This document shows positions 64,000 through 64,000 of a DNA stretch of 64,000 nucleotides, piece after piece. Below the pieces are notes generated by a model, which worked only from the letters and a program-made list of their open reading frames with translations, ran no database searches and was not told the origin of the DNA. The translations under genes were made by a program, and so were the position numbers. This DNA is from Deltaproteobacteria bacterium (GTDB lineage Bacteria; Bdellovibrionota_B; Oligoflexia; Oligoflexales; CAIYRB01), in NCBI GenBank assembly GCA_016874735.1, contig VGTI01000009.1, forward strand, positions 1 through 64,000, in the 5' to 3' direction. Position 1 is the first letter of the stretch. Each line of letters starts with the position of its first letter.

Positions 64000-64000
64000 G

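Overview
The window looks like a chromosomal segment of a Gram-negative bacterium of the Bdellovibrionota/Oligoflexia or a related 'deltaproteobacterial' lineage. The reasons are the many outer-membrane lipoproteins, very large repetitive surface proteins, an S74-type tail-fibre-like protein with NVGIGTTSP repeats, large TPR proteins resembling myxobacterial gliding components, a DUF1552/DUF1592-family pair with a c-type cytochrome, and a MYXO-CTERM-like tail on a protease. GC content looks moderate, which argues against typical Myxococcota. This placement is inference. No rRNA, tRNA, CRISPR array or recognisable transposase was seen.

Region 1 (1-10.4 kb, + strand) holds surface proteins. A tail-fibre-like protein ending in an S74 intramolecular chaperone is followed by an inverted, AT-richer cassette with a toxin-antitoxin pair. 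Next comes a second tail-fibre-like reading frame that lost its 5' end exactly at a repeat unit, then an Ig-like/LamG lipoprotein.

Region 2 (10.5-23.8 kb) starts with an azoreductase. After a bidirectional terminator and a 77-residue helical protein comes a probable five-gene minus-strand operon, read from 22.1 down to 11.7 kb: an OmpA-like lipoprotein, a 1293-residue TPR protein, an HME-RND metal pump, a His-rich periplasmic protein and a TolC-like channel. No adaptor gene is visible. A probable beta-barrel protein is divergent from this operon.

Region 3 (23.8-44.0 kb, - strand) is one 20.2-kb gene for a 6733-residue lipoprotein. It has about 43 in-frame copies of a ~102-residue two-cysteine repeat, preceded by FN3-like and invasin/filamin-like domains and followed by Ig-like and two DUF1554-like domains.

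Region 4 (44.3-55.8 kb, + strand) holds an osmoprotectant-type ABC protein with fused binding and membrane domains, a cytochrome c/DUF1592-family/DUF1552 set, a RidA-aldehyde dehydrogenase-SDR cluster resembling the 2-aminomuconate branch of tryptophan breakdown, a soluble hybrid histidine kinase behind a structured intergenic element, a small lipoprotein, and a protein methyltransferase.

Region 5 (55.8-64 kb) holds a lipoprotein with a twin-arginine-like signal, an unrecognised protein, a HEAGH metalloprotease carrying both a lipobox and a C-terminal sorting-like tail, SecB, and a TPR lipoprotein coupled to a large TPR protein that runs off the window. The common theme is cell-envelope construction, export and surface contact.
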